This document shows positions 34,553-43,700 of a stretch of DNA of 64,000 nucleotides, piece after piece. The notes beneath the pieces were generated by a model that was not told the origin of the DNA, searched no databases, and saw only the letters and a list, made by a program, of their open reading frames with translations. The DNA is taken from positions 124,001-188,000 of the forward strand of contig JAIEMV010000013.1 in NCBI GenBank assembly GCA_019751875.1. Reading direction: 5' to 3'. Origin of the DNA: Hyphomicrobium sp. (GTDB lineage Bacteria; Pseudomonadota; Alphaproteobacteria; Rhizobiales; Hyphomicrobiaceae). The position numbers and the translations under genes are program-made. Within the stretch, counting starts at the first letter, position 1. Each line of letters opens with the position of its first letter.

Positions 34553-35643
34553 TGGCGGAGACACCCGACAAAGACAGCAAAACAGAGGAGGCAACCGAGA
34601 AACGTCGCGAAGACGCGCTGGACGAGGGCAATACACCCATTTCACGTGAGCTCACCCACGTCGGCTTTGTTTTCGCACTAGTCGCAACGGGGGGGTGGAT
34701 GGCGCTCGGTGCGACCACTCAAGTCTCTGGTGTGCTGACGGCTTTCATCGAGAGGCCTGGAGAGTTCAAGCTGGAGAATGCCGCCGACGTTTCGATGCTT
34801 ATGCGGGCGCTTGCTTCGGAAATCGGGCCGCTTATTTTGCCCTTTGCGCTTCTATTCCTGCTTTCGGGTGTTGCATTTCAGGTAGTGCAGACTCCCGTAC
34901 GACTCTCGTGGAAGCGTGTTTCGCCCAAGGCATCGCGCATTTCCATTTCCGCGGGTTGGAAACGTTTGGCCAGTGTCCTCGGATTTGTCGAACTCATGAA
35001 GGGCATCGGTAAGCTCGGCTTTCTCGGAGCCGTCGCCGTGCTCTATCTCCTGACACCTGACGAGAGCCTGCTGCGCTCTGTGGATACGCCCGCGCAAGCA
35101 CTGCCTGCCATCATGGCCGAAGCTTATATGAAGGTGTTGGTACCCGTGTGCGTGGGCGTGTCGGTGCTTGCGGCTATCGACCTTGTGTTCAGTCGCGTTT
35201 CGTGGCAGCGGCGCATCCGTATGACCCGGCAAGAAGTGCTTGACGAGACCAAGCAGAGTGAAGGTGATCAGGCGCGGATTCGGCAGCGTCGGGCTACAGC
35301 TCGCAACCGGATGCGGCAGATGACGATCCTGAACGTTCCGCGCGCCACTCTCGTCGTCACCAACCCCACGCATTACGCGGTCGCGTTGCGCTATGTGCGG
35401 TCGGAAGGAGGTGCTCCGATCGTGGTTGCGAAGGGTCAGGACCTTCTCGCTCTTCAAATTCGCAGGGTTGCGGTGGAAAAGGAAATCCCCGTCATAGAGG
35501 ACAGGGCGCTCGCCAGGTCTCTCTACGCGGCCGCAGAAGTCAATCAGCCTATTCCGCGCGAATTCTTCGCCGCAGTGGCCAATGTGATGCTCACGCTGCG
35601 CAAACTCGGAAATCGTCAGATTCTAAAATCGTTGGAGGTCTAA
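34552..35643 (+). CDS. flhB: flagellar export gate protein FlhB
   Basis: Membrane component of the export gate that switches substrate class from rod/hook to filament. The 363-residue protein has four spans (about 30-50, 85-105, 140-160, 180-205) and a cytoplasmic domain with the autocleavage motif in VVTNPTHYAVALRY. The N-terminus is charged (TPDKDSKTEEATEKRR), as in all FlhB. It follows fliG with a one-base overlap, and its TAA shares a base with the next ATG. Confidence 0.97.
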   Translation: MAETPDKDSKTEEATEKRREDALDEGNTPISRELTHVGFVFALVATGGWMALGATTQVSGVLTAFIERPGEFKLENAADVSMLMRALASEIGPLILPFALLFLLSGVAFQVVQTPVRLSWKRVSPKASRISISAGWKRLASVLGFVELMKGIGKLGFLGAVAVLYLLTPDESLLRSVDTPAQALPAIMAEAYMKVLVPVCVGVSVLAAIDLVFSRVSWQRRIRMTRQEVLDETKQSEGDQARIRQRRATARNRMRQMTILNVPRATLVVTNPTHYAVALRYVRSEGGAPIVVAKGQDLLALQIRRVAVEKEIPVIEDRALARSLYAAAEVNQPIPREFFAAVANVMLTLRKLGNRQILKSLEV

Positions 35644-36134
35644 TGTTGGCGTTTTCCTGTGCCGAGCAAAGCGAGAGGGAGCGTTTAATAGGAGTGTACG
35701 TCCGGCCCGTCGCCGAGGAATTGCGGTCTTTGGAGCTCGAGCTGCTGGTGCGGCACATCTCCAGTGGCAGAATTGGAAATTTGATTAGCGTCGTGGAGGC
35801 CTCGAGCGAGCTTTACTTTAAGGAGGGGACGCTTCGCTGTAGCGAGGTGGGTGAAGCGGATCTGAAGTGGCGCGCGCTGCCGCAGCTGAGATTAGTTCTT
35901 ACGTTCGTGTCCGAGGGCGTGATTGCAGCATTCACATTGCAACTGGGCGCCTTTAGCGCCGGTATCGAGCTGCAGTATCTGAGCTTCCCACCCGAACTCA
36001 CCGTGACAAATGAAACGCAGCTTCTTCGACATGCGTTGGAAAAGGCGGCTCGGAAGATGCCGATGCCAGAGCGGCGGAACCGAGACAAATCCTTTGTGAG
36101 CAGAGGCCGCTCAGCAAGGCCGACGCAAGTCTAG
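35643..36134 (+). CDS. unknown protein between flhB and flgB
   Basis: I do not recognise this 163-residue gene. It has no signal peptide and no membrane span. The middle part (about 50-130) alternates beta-like hydrophobics (LRLVLTFVSEGVIAAFTLQLG, span 83-103) and the C-terminal 30 residues are basic. Translational coupling with flhB (the start shares a base with the flhB stop) and the flgB gene 41 bases later strongly suggest a flagellar role, perhaps export or assembly. Genes of unknown function occur at this place in other Rhizobiales clusters. Confidence 0.75.
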   Translation: MLAFSCAEQSERERLIGVYVRPVAEELRSLELELLVRHISSGRIGNLISVVEASSELYFKEGTLRCSEVGEADLKWRALPQLRLVLTFVSEGVIAAFTLQLGAFSAGIELQYLSFPPELTVTNETQLLRHALEKAARKMPMPERRNRDKSFVSRGRSARPTQV

Positions 36135-36175
36135 ACGCTCAATCTTGGTTCAGAGAATCAGCTGGATGAGCCAGG

Positions 36176-36556
36176 ATGTCGCCTCTCAATTTTTTCAACG
36201 TCGCCTCCAGGCACGCGGAGTGGGCTTCGGTCCGGCGCACCGTCGTCGCTACGAATATCGCCAATGTGAATACGCCCGGATACAAAGCCCGTGACGTTGA
36301 GAAGTTTTCAATTGAATCGGCGCAGTTCGCACCCGGCCTGGCGGCCACTCGCCCGGAGCACTTCAGTCTCGAACGGTCCACCAATACTCAAGTTTCATCG
36401 ACTTTCGATGCGGGTCGTCAGGAGTACCACTCTGGCAATAACATCAGCCTGGACCGTGAGCTATCGAAGTTAGGCAGTACTTCGCGCGAGCAGAACTTGA
36501 ATGCCGGTCTGATGAAGGCGTTCAATCGGCTCATCTCACTTTCGACGAGAGGCTGA
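36176..36556 (+). CDS. flgB: flagellar proximal rod protein FlgB
   Basis: A 126-residue rod protein with the rod signature VVATNIANVNTPGYKARD and a C-terminal helix (LGSTSREQNLNAGLMKAFNRLISLS spans 99-123). Size is right. It lies in the order flgB-flgC-fliE-flgG that builds the rod. No signal peptide; exported by the flagellar apparatus. Confidence 0.94.
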   Translation: MSPLNFFNVASRHAEWASVRRTVVATNIANVNTPGYKARDVEKFSIESAQFAPGLAATRPEHFSLERSTNTQVSSTFDAGRQEYHSGNNISLDRELSKLGSTSREQNLNAGLMKAFNRLISLSTRG

Positions 36557-36557
36557 T

Positions 36558-36977
36558 GTGGATCCCCTGATCGCAGCCTCCCGTATTGCTCAAAGCGGAC
36601 TTCAAGCGCAATCAGAGCGCTTGCGAGTTGTTGCCGAGAATCTCGCGAACGCGAATTCTACGGCGCGGATACCGGGCGGCGATCCATTTACGCGGAAGAC
36701 GATTTCGTTTCGATCCGAGTTCGATGATCTCGTTGGTCAAGAGCTAGTCGAAGTCTCCAGTATCGGCCGGGACAGATCGGCCTACAGGATCGAACATGAG
36801 CCGGGCCATCCTGCGGCTGATGCCAATGGCTTTGTAAAGTATCCCAATGTGGAGCCTATGCTCGAATTGGCGGACATTCGTGAAGCAAACCGCAGCTATC
36901 TCGCAAATCTTCAGGTGATCAAGAATGCCCGTGAGGCGGTGAATGCAATGCTCGATTTGCTGCGGGGCCCATCATGA
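36558..36977 (+). CDS. flgC: flagellar proximal rod protein FlgC
   Basis: A 139-residue rod protein starting at GTG (MDPLIAASRIAQSGLQAQ), one base after flgB. The rod motif reads VVAENLANANSTA, then GGDPFTRKTISF, and the C-terminal helix has NRSYLANLQVIKNAREAVNAML. The ATG at 36556 is out of frame. The stop overlaps fliE by four bases. Confidence 0.94.
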   Translation: MDPLIAASRIAQSGLQAQSERLRVVAENLANANSTARIPGGDPFTRKTISFRSEFDDLVGQELVEVSSIGRDRSAYRIEHEPGHPAADANGFVKYPNVEPMLELADIREANRSYLANLQVIKNAREAVNAMLDLLRGPS

Positions 36978-37285
36978 AGATCCTCGGGGCAAGCGCATTC
37001 GTCGCGCCGGCAAACCTGGCGCCAGCTGTGGGCCGATCCCAGCCGGTGCCTTCACCGTCCGTATCTGAAGGCGGTTTCGGCGATGTTCTTTCCCAGATGA
37101 TGAAGAACGTCGACGAAAGCTTGCGGTCCGCCGAGCGGTTGTCAGTCGGCGCTCTCACCGGAGAGGTTCCGCTGCAGAAGGTCGTGGAGACTGTTGTCGC
37201 TGCCGAGCAGACGGTGCAGCTGACGACAGCTGTGAGGGACAAGATCGTGGCTGCGTATGTTGAGCTCACGAGAATGCCGATTTGA
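36974..37285 (+). CDS. fliE: flagellar hook-basal body complex protein FliE
   Basis: A 103-residue protein joining the MS ring to the rod. The helical C-terminal half ([21 protein letters not shown], then [37 protein letters not shown], spans 36-56 and 66-102) is the FliE signature. It starts inside flgC and stops 10 bases before flgG. Confidence 0.93.
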   Translation: MKILGASAFVAPANLAPAVGRSQPVPSPSVSEGGFGDVLSQMMKNVDESLRSAERLSVGALTGEVPLQKVVETVVAAEQTVQLTTAVRDKIVAAYVELTRMPI

Positions 37286-37295
37286 GGCGCATGAG

Positions 37296-38084
37296 ATGAG
37301 ATCGCTATATATCGCAGCGACGGGAATGGCCGCGCAGCAGACGCAGGTTGACGTGATTGCGAACAACATCGCGAATGTCAATACGACGGCGTTCAAACGG
37401 TCACGTGCTGAGTTCACCGATCTCCTCTATCAGACGGAGCGCCGATCGGGTGTGGCGGTCGCATCCGAAGCCAGTGCGCTGCCAGAAGGGGCGTCTATCG
37501 GCCTTGGCGTCAGGACCTCTGCTGTTCGAACTTTGAATATCCAGGGCGCATTGACCAAAACGGGCAATTCACTCGACCTCGCTGTGAATGGCCGGGGATG
37601 GTTCCAGATCACCGGGCCTGACGGTGAAACGCTCTACACGCGGGCTGGTGCTTTCAACAAGGATGCGAACGGTCAAATCGTGACGCTGGACGGGTACGCC
37701 GTGCAGCCGAATATGGTGGTTCCGCCGAACACCACCGAAATCGTCGTGAACGATCAGGGTGAGGTGTTCGCTCGCGTTGAGAATGCGGTCGCGTTGACCA
37801 GTATTGGCGTGATCGCCGTCGTGGACTTCCCGAACGAGGCGGGCCTCGAAGAGCTGGGCGGTAACCTCTTCCGCGAAACGCCAGCATCCGGCGATCCTGT
37901 TGCTGGAATACCCGGCGCAAATGGCTTCGGTGCGATCAAGCAGTATTATCTCGAAGGGTCGAATGTCGATCCGGTGAAAGAGATCACCGAACTCATTTCC
38001 AGCCAGCGCGCGTATGAGATGAATTCGAAGGTGATCCAGGCCTCTGATGAGATGTACGGGACGATTAGCAAAGGGTTGCGCTAA
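37296..38084 (+). CDS. flgG: flagellar distal rod protein FlgG
   Basis: A 262-residue distal rod protein. N-terminus [19 protein letters not shown] and [19 protein letters not shown] are diagnostic, [11 protein letters not shown] is the central loop, and the C-terminus has [21 protein letters not shown]. The ATG at 37296 is used; an earlier frame start at 37257 lies inside fliE. The stop overlaps the flgA start by one base. Confidence 0.96.
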   Translation: MRSLYIAATGMAAQQTQVDVIANNIANVNTTAFKRSRAEFTDLLYQTERRSGVAVASEASALPEGASIGLGVRTSAVRTLNIQGALTKTGNSLDLAVNGRGWFQITGPDGETLYTRAGAFNKDANGQIVTLDGYAVQPNMVVPPNTTEIVVNDQGEVFARVENAVALTSIGVIAVVDFPNEAGLEELGGNLFRETPASGDPVAGIPGANGFGAIKQYYLEGSNVDPVKEITELISSQRAYEMNSKVIQASDEMYGTISKGLR

Positions 38085-38584
38085 TGTCGTTGCCATCCTT
38101 TCAGGGCCTGTTCTTGGCAGTCTTGTCATTCGCGGTCATTTTGTCGGACGTCAGTCCCGCCGTCGGTGCATCAACGGACGCAGAGAGGCAAGACGCAGTA
38201 GAGATCCTTGTGCCGCGATTGGTGCTTTATCCTGGAACCGTCATTTCAGACGCCCAAATCGAAAGAAAAACTGTTCGGATTACAAGCGCATTTGCTGCGG
38301 CCATTATCAGGGCGGGCGATCCTCTGACAGGACTTGTGGCTCGCCGAACACTCGTCCCAGGCCAACCCATCGCTAAAGATGCGTTGCGCAGTCCGACTGT
38401 CGTTCAGCAAGGTCAGCCAGTTACAGTTCACTACAAGGACGGTCCAATCTCGATCGCGCTGAGTGCGGTGGCGCTGCAGTCCGGGGGAGTGGGTGACACG
38501 ATCGCGATCCGGAACTCCGATACAGGTCGGACGCTGCGCGCCACCGTCCGCTTTGACCGATCACTCGATCTGAGTTCTCCATGA
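38084..38584 (+). CDS. flgA: P-ring assembly chaperone FlgA
   Basis: A 166-residue periplasmic protein with a signal peptide (cleavage about residue 29, after VGA) and one SAF domain (about 40-105, seen in LVPRLVLYPGTVISDAQI and RRTLVPGQPI), then the C-terminal fold with GDTIAIRNSDTGR. It chaperones FlgI. It sits directly before flgI, which starts inside its last codons, and is short like other alphaproteobacterial FlgA. Confidence 0.92.
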   Translation: MSLPSFQGLFLAVLSFAVILSDVSPAVGASTDAERQDAVEILVPRLVLYPGTVISDAQIERKTVRITSAFAAAIIRAGDPLTGLVARRTLVPGQPIAKDALRSPTVVQQGQPVTVHYKDGPISIALSAVALQSGGVGDTIAIRNSDTGRTLRATVRFDRSLDLSSP

Positions 38585-39693
38585 GAGGGTTCGCAGTTCT
38601 GGTCGGCTTTATCTGTGTATTGTTGGCTTCGTGCCCAGCCGAGGCGCAGTTCGAAGTCCGCATCAAGGACATTGCCTCGGTTCAGGGCGCCCGCGGTAAC
38701 TACCTTTTCGGTTACGGACTCGTGATCGGGCTGAATGGCACAGGCGACACGCTGAGAAGCGCGCCATTCACCCAGCAGTCCTTCCGCTCGCTGTTGGATC
38801 GCATGGGTGTGAACATCCGCAACATCGACGCTCGGACGAGGAACATCGCTGCTGTCATGGTTATGGCAGAATTGCCCGCTGCGGCAAACCCAGGCTCCAG
38901 AATTGACGTGACGGTCGCATCGATGGGAGACGCGACGTCGCTGAGTGGGGGAGCGTTGCTACTGACTGCTCTGCAAGGGGCGGACGGAGAAATCTACGGT
39001 GCGGCGCAGGGTCCGATCGTCGTGAGTGGATTTCAGGCGAACGGCAGAAACGAGAGCCTTGCCCAAGGCGTGCCGACGAGCGGACGAATTGCCAACGGCG
39101 CTCTCGTAGAGCGGGCGTCACCTGCTCAGATGCAGCAATCGGAATCGATCATATTCGAGCTGCATAATCCGGATTTCAATACGGCTGTGCAGGTCGCCGA
39201 TGTCATCAACGTCATGGCGAAGCAGCGGTATCGCATGGCAATTGCAAGAGAGCTCGACAACCGGCGCGTTCTCGTTCGATTGCCGGCAAAGTTCCCTGCC
39301 TCGCGCATTATTGCGGAAGTGGGAAGCGTGCGCGTCACGCCAGACACCGCTGCCCGCGTCGTGGTCGACGAGCGGACCGGAACGATCATTGTGGGACGTG
39401 ATGTCCAAATCACTCCTGTTGCAGTGTCTCATGGCAGTCTGAATATCCGAGTGACCGAGACGCCTGTCGTCTCTCAACCCGCGCCATTTTCTGACGGACG
39501 CACCGTCACCAATACGGAAAGCCAAGTCGAAGTTTCCCAGGAAGGGGACGCGATGACCGTCGTGGCGGGCGCAAGCCTGCAGAGCTTGGTGGCGGGCCTC
39601 AACAGAATGGGGCTGAAACCGTCGGGGATCATCGCAGTGCTGCAAGCGATCAAGACTGCGGGAGCTTTGCAGGGCGAGCTTGTTGTACAATGA
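38581..39693 (+). CDS. flgI: flagellar P-ring protein FlgI
   Basis: A 370-residue periplasmic protein with signal peptide (cleavage about residue 21, after AEA). Conserved features: RIKDIASVQGARGNYLFGYG, LVIGLNGTGDTL and the C-terminal GIIAVLQAIKTAGALQGELVVQ. It forms the bushing in the peptidoglycan layer. Four-base overlaps join it to flgA and motE. Confidence 0.97.
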   Translation: MRGFAVLVGFICVLLASCPAEAQFEVRIKDIASVQGARGNYLFGYGLVIGLNGTGDTLRSAPFTQQSFRSLLDRMGVNIRNIDARTRNIAAVMVMAELPAAANPGSRIDVTVASMGDATSLSGGALLLTALQGADGEIYGAAQGPIVVSGFQANGRNESLAQGVPTSGRIANGALVERASPAQMQQSESIIFELHNPDFNTAVQVADVINVMAKQRYRMAIARELDNRRVLVRLPAKFPASRIIAEVGSVRVTPDTAARVVVDERTGTIIVGRDVQITPVAVSHGSLNIRVTETPVVSQPAPFSDGRTVTNTESQVEVSQEGDAMTVVAGASLQSLVAGLNRMGLKPSGIIAVLQAIKTAGALQGELVVQ

Positions 39694-40466
39694 CGGGCCC
39701 GTTTTTCCGCTCAAATACCAGATACTTCATTCGGGCATTAGCGTGCTTGATGCTCATTCTTCTTTTCAGTCTTGGGAGAGGCAGCTCTCTTTGCGCTGAG
39801 CCTAATGGGTGGCGGCCAGAGATTCGAGCCGTCGATCAGGCAAATGGTCCACCTACGCCTGCTGCTCAGCCCGTTACCCCGGAGATCGTTAATGTGGGGC
39901 CCGGTACTGCGGACACTCCCACGTTGCCGGAGAAGCCGACCGCCGGGCAGAAGCGACAGATGGCGATGGAAGGACAAACTCAAGACAATACGGCAACTCG
40001 CGCGGCTGACGCAGAACGCCTTGAAACCGAAGAGCGGAACTCCAGAGAAAGCCTGGCGGAGCGCTACTGCAGAGTTGCCGTTGATGCAGCGGCGGCTGCA
40101 AAGCTGAGAGAGGAGGCGAAGAAGGCTGAACTCGTCAAAGCAGAGATCGAGGGAAAGTTGACGGAGTTGGAAGCAGCCGTCTCCAAGCTGCAAAATTGGC
40201 TTCAGCGTCGCGAAGACTTCAAGAATAGAGCGACGGACAATCTCGTTACCGTCTACGCCCAAATGGATGCGGAAGCTGCGGCGCAGAGGCTGGTTCTTGT
40301 CGGCGAACAAACCGCAGCTGCGATCCTGATGAAGCTTCCAGCGAAAAACGCCAGCGCTGTTCTCGGTGAAATGCAACCGGAAATGGCGAGCAAGATAACT
40401 TCGTATATGGCTGGCGCTGCGGCGGTCAACACAAGAAATGATCTTCAGGCGGGAGCGCCTCGATGA
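39690..40466 (+). CDS. motE: MotE-like periplasmic flagellar protein
   Basis: A 258-residue secreted protein: a hydrophobic signal segment (about 14-35), a Pro/Thr-rich stretch (45-95), a long coiled coil (about 105-200, EEAKKAELVKAEIEGKLTEL in it), and a MgtE-N-like helical end (QRLVLVGEQTAAAILMKLPAKNASAVL region). In Sinorhizobium MotE is a chaperone for the periplasmic motor protein MotC, which is present in this window. It lies between flgI and flgH, the usual rhizobial place, with four-base overlaps on both sides. Confidence 0.85.
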   Translation: MTGPFFRSNTRYFIRALACLMLILLFSLGRGSSLCAEPNGWRPEIRAVDQANGPPTPAAQPVTPEIVNVGPGTADTPTLPEKPTAGQKRQMAMEGQTQDNTATRAADAERLETEERNSRESLAERYCRVAVDAAAAAKLREEAKKAELVKAEIEGKLTELEAAVSKLQNWLQRREDFKNRATDNLVTVYAQMDAEAAAQRLVLVGEQTAAAILMKLPAKNASAVLGEMQPEMASKITSYMAGAAAVNTRNDLQAGAPR

Positions 40467-41185
40467 GGGTGCGGCGCGGATTGCCTGCCTGCCTCTTTGG
40501 AGCCTGGCTGGCAGCTTGCTCTGTGGCGCCGGAGGAGATGGGCCGCGAGCCGCTACTGTCACCGATTGGCTCGGGAATTACAGTCGACCAAGTGGGCTCC
40601 CTCGGGGAGCGCGTCGAACGACCGCTTCCGGTGTCGCAAGGTTCCACATGGCGGGATTCGGCGGCGTCCCTCGTGCAGGATCCCCGGGCGGAACGACCCG
40701 GTGATGTCCTGACGATCACCATCGACATGAAGGATCGTGCTTCGCTCGACAGTAGCAGCGAACGCTCTCGAGATGCCACGCGGTCGATGTCGACCTCTCT
40801 CGACTATCTGCTGGGGCTTTTTGGGATCAACCAACAAGGCTCTGGTGAAATCACCTTCGATGCCGACGGTACCACCTCTGCGCAAGGTAAGGGCGCTACT
40901 GAGCGGGAGGAGAGACTGAATCTGCGAATCGCGGCCGTTGTGACTGAACGCTTGGCAAACGGGAATCTCGTCGTCAGCGGGTCGCAGGAAGTGAAAGTGA
41001 ACTATGAGCTGCGGATCGTCCAAGTCGCGGGCATCGTGCGACCGAGAGATATCTCGCCTGAGAACACGATACCGTATGAAAAGATTGCGGAAGCACGGAT
41101 CTCCGTCGGCGGTCGCGGACGCGCAATGGAAGTTCAGCAGCCAGCGTGGGGTCAGCAAGTGCTTGATCAAGTTCTTCCGTTCTAG
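40463..41185 (+). CDS. flgH: flagellar L-ring protein FlgH
   Basis: A 240-residue outer-membrane lipoprotein. The N-terminus ends in a lipobox-like WLAACS, so lipidation at the Cys is expected. Conserved motifs are RPGDVLTITIDMKDRASLD, GKGATEREERLNLRIAAVV and LVVSGSQEVKVNYELR, then GIVRPRDISPENTIPYEKIAEARI (span 192-215). It completes the L-ring next to the P-ring gene. Confidence 0.96.
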   Translation: MRVRRGLPACLFGAWLAACSVAPEEMGREPLLSPIGSGITVDQVGSLGERVERPLPVSQGSTWRDSAASLVQDPRAERPGDVLTITIDMKDRASLDSSSERSRDATRSMSTSLDYLLGLFGINQQGSGEITFDADGTTSAQGKGATEREERLNLRIAAVVTERLANGNLVVSGSQEVKVNYELRIVQVAGIVRPRDISPENTIPYEKIAEARISVGGRGRAMEVQQPAWGQQVLDQVLPF

Positions 41186-41217
41186 CGGTTCTGATCTGCG
41201 GTTGGTTCGAGTCGGAC

Positions 41218-41706
41218 ATGGCTGAAGCGAACAACAACAGTGATCCCAAGACCGGCTTCGTTCCGGTCGTCATTGCGCTTGCCGCCGTCACGGTCATAGC
41301 CGCTGGAGCCGCAACGGGTGCCGCGTGGTTTGACGCGGGACGTCGGAAGACCGAAGGGGCTGCTGCCGCAACGTGCGCTTCAGAAAACAAACAGATGGCC
41401 GAACTGGGGGATGCCGTCTCTACGGTCCTCGATCTTCCATCGATTGTCACCAATCTGGCGGGAGACGACGAACAATGGTTGCGATTGGACGTCTCTGTGG
41501 TGGTGCCCAAGCCGGTGGCGCAGAAGGAGCAACTGACAGCGGAGTTGGCTCAGGACTTCCTTGGCTACGTTCGCTCTTTAACGGTCGGCGAACTCTCAGG
41601 GGGCACAAATCTCCATTTCTTGAAGAAAGACTTGACGGAACTGGCCCGCATTCGAACGTCGGATGCGAGTCTCGATGTACTCATTCGTACGTTCGTCATC
41701 GAGTAA
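41218..41706 (+). CDS. fliL: flagellar stator-associated protein FliL
   Basis: A 162-residue single-pass membrane protein (span about 13-36) with a periplasmic domain that binds near the stator. The typical FliL stretch is NLAGDDEQWLRLDVSVVV, and the end reads RTFVIE. A second, more divergent FliL-like gene lies at 62928. The TAA stop falls exactly where a fliP start would be expected (see fliP). Confidence 0.92.
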   Translation: MAEANNNSDPKTGFVPVVIALAAVTVIAAGAATGAAWFDAGRRKTEGAAAATCASENKQMAELGDAVSTVLDLPSIVTNLAGDDEQWLRLDVSVVVPKPVAQKEQLTAELAQDFLGYVRSLTVGELSGGTNLHFLKKDLTELARIRTSDASLDVLIRTFVIE

Positions 41707-42440
41707 CGATCCTAGTACTCGTTTCTGTCGCTTTTTTTGTGTTTCCAGCACTGGGACATGCGCAGACGCTCAATCTGGAAAACATCCTACCGGAGCAATC
41801 AGGAACGGCCGCCGGACGCATTATCCAGGCATTGCTGCTGCTGACGGTTCTATCGGTGGCGCCGGGTATACTGGTCATGATGACCTGCTTTACCCGATTT
41901 ATCGTGGCGCTATCGTTCCTTCGGGCGGGGCTCGGCTTGCAAACAACACCGAGCAATCTCATTCTCATCAACCTGGCTCTCTTCATGACATGGTTTGTCA
42001 TGGCGCCGACCTTCGAGAAAGCGTGGGACACTGGCATGAGGCCGCTCATGGAGGAGAAGATACCCGCAGAACGTGCCGTGGGAAACATGTTGGAGCCATT
42101 CAAGGAGTTCATGAAGGCCAATGTTCGGTCCGGCGACTTGACTCTGTTTCAGGAGCTAGCGCAGAACCGCGCCGGAAGCACGGTGACTGTCGCAAATGAC
42201 AGCCTGCAAATTCTGGTGCCGGCCTTCGTCATCTCGGAACTCCGCAGAGGATTCGAGATTGGCTTTCTGATTGCCCTGCCATTTCTCGTCATCGACATGG
42301 TGGTTGCCAGCGTGGTGATGTCGATGGGGATGATGATGCTTTCTCCGATCGTTTTCTCGCTACCTCTGAAAGTTCTTTTTTTCGTATTGATCGATGGCTG
42401 GAACATCCTCGTGTCTGCGCTGATCAGGTCCTATGCTTGA
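41703..42440 (+). CDS. fliP: flagellar export gate protein FliP, start uncertain
   Basis: Core export-gate protein. From about 41703 it has 245 residues, the usual length: a cleaved signal sequence (ending ALGHA before QTLNLE), then four spans with PGILVMMTCFTRFIVALSFLR, VAPTF-like VMAPTFEKAWD and PFLVIDMVVASVVMSMGMMM. No ATG, GTG or TTG occurs at the expected start: the codon at 41703 is GTA. The nearest in-frame starts are GTG at 41739, which cuts off most of the signal sequence, and ATG at 41475, deep inside fliL. The coding sequence is otherwise intact. I place the start by homology of length and by the fliL overlap. Confidence 0.85.
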   Translation, partial: VTILVLVSVAFFVFPALGHAQTLNLENILPEQSGTAAGRIIQALLLLTVLSVAPGILVMMTCFTRFIVALSFLRAGLGLQTTPSNLILINLALFMTWFVMAPTFEKAWDTGMRPLMEEKIPAERAVGNMLEPFKEFMKANVRSGDLTLFQELAQNRAGSTVTVANDSLQILVPAFVISELRRGFEIGFLIALPFLVIDMVVASVVMSMGMMMLSPIVFSLPLKVLFFVLIDGWNILVSALIRSYA

Positions 42441-42633
42441 GCGAAACTTGCAGCGCGTGCCCTTGCCTTGTCAGAATGGCATTATGTTACTGTGGTCGGC
42501 CGGCGTTCTACATATATTGTGAATGATTCGTTGTATGCGGACGGGGGCTGCGGCCCAGGCATGATGCCGTCTGTCCGTATCGGAAAATCCGGTATGCCGT
42601 TTGCAATTCTTGGCACGCGACTGGCGGGAACAG
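42441..42633. other. 193-bp gap upstream of flagellin 1
   Basis: Non-coding; it must hold the flagellin 1 promoter unless the gene is read through from fliP. No TTAA-N7-TTAA box is found. A GGGAA lies 6 bases before the flagellin ATG. A sigma-54-like TGGCAC-N5-TGGC at 42611-42625 is too close to the ATG to serve. Confidence 0.5.
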
Positions 42634-43575
42634 ATGGACAGCATCAAGACGAACTTCTCCGCAATGACTGCGCTGCAATCATTGCAGGCGACGAATAAGG
42701 AATTGCTCAAGACGCAGCAGCGGATTTCGACCGGTTACAGGGTCGCAAGCGCAGAAGATAATGCTGCTTACTGGTCGATCTCGACAACGATGAGATCCGA
42801 TAACAAAGCCCTGGGCACTGTCATTGATGCTTTAGGTCTTGGCAGTGCAACCATCGATGTCGCCTACACGGCGCTCAATAAGTCGATCGAGGTGACAAGC
42901 GAGATTAAAGCAAAGCTCGTTGCTGCTCGCGAGCCAGGAGTGAACCGGACGCAGATCCAATCTGAGATTACGGAACTGCAAAACCAGCTGCAGAGCAACG
43001 CAAGTTCTGCCGTGTTCTCCGGTCAGAATTGGCTGTCGGTCGATAGCTCTGCTGCCGGCTATAATATGACCAAGTCCGTTGTGGCATCATTCACTCGAGC
43101 CAGTGACGGGACGATCAGCATTGGCACCATTAACTTCAGTGTCGACAACTCGAAGCTTTATGATGCGTCGGCATCGAGTTCGGGCATCCTCGACGGACTC
43201 AGAGACGGCACCGGTGCGCAATCTGCCAGCGGCACCTATTCCGTTGCGACCATCAATGTCGCGGCGCTCTCGGACTCAGCGGCGGATCTGACGACGCTGG
43301 AGGAGTACATTCGTGGTGTCGACGCCGCGATGGCAGAGATGACGACGGCTGGTGCAAGCCTGGGGTCGACAAAGAAGCGCATCGGTTTGCAGCAGACTTT
43401 TGTCAAGGTTCTAATGGATGCGATTGAGCGGGGTGTCAGCACGCTCGTCGACGCGAACATGAACGAGGAGTCGACGAAGCTTCAGGCGCTTCAAGTACAG
43501 CAGCAGCTGGGCGTCCAGGCACTCAGCATTGCCAACAGCTCCAGCCAAAACATTCTTTCTCTTTTTCGGAACTAG
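42634..43575 (+). CDS. fliC: flagellin 1
   Basis: A 313-residue filament protein. The N-terminal D0/D1 helices (MDSIKTNFSAMTALQSLQ, then RISTGYRVASAEDNAAYWS) and the C-terminal D1/D0 helices (ALQVQQQLGVQALSIANSSS, QNILSLFRN) are conserved. The middle is short (about 110 residues), so the outer D2/D3 domains are reduced, as in rhizobial flagellins. The ATG at 42634 is chosen because the conserved MDSIKTNF starts there. It is followed by a second, closely similar flagellin gene. Confidence 0.97.
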   Translation: MDSIKTNFSAMTALQSLQATNKELLKTQQRISTGYRVASAEDNAAYWSISTTMRSDNKALGTVIDALGLGSATIDVAYTALNKSIEVTSEIKAKLVAAREPGVNRTQIQSEITELQNQLQSNASSAVFSGQNWLSVDSSAAGYNMTKSVVASFTRASDGTISIGTINFSVDNSKLYDASASSSGILDGLRDGTGAQSASGTYSVATINVAALSDSAADLTTLEEYIRGVDAAMAEMTTAGASLGSTKKRIGLQQTFVKVLMDAIERGVSTLVDANMNEESTKLQALQVQQQLGVQALSIANSSSQNILSLFRN

Positions 43576-43700
43576 CCGATGGGCGGGCAGGGTAGCGTTA
43601 CGGCCAAAGAAAATTAGAAGGGCTGCCAGGCGGATGCGGCGAAAGCGGTAAGTTGTGGTCATCTCAATACAACGAGGCGATCGCGCAGGCTAATTTTCAA

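Noticed and set aside
41373-41702. Long N-terminal extension of the fliP reading frame into fliL
   Set aside because: The extension is only the alternate frame of fliL, is not hydrophobic where FliP should be, and would hide the signal sequence.
42611-42625. Sigma-54-like TGGCAC-N5-TGGC before flagellin 1
   Set aside because: The spacing of GG and GC is right, but transcription would begin about at the start codon (42634), leaving no ribosome site.
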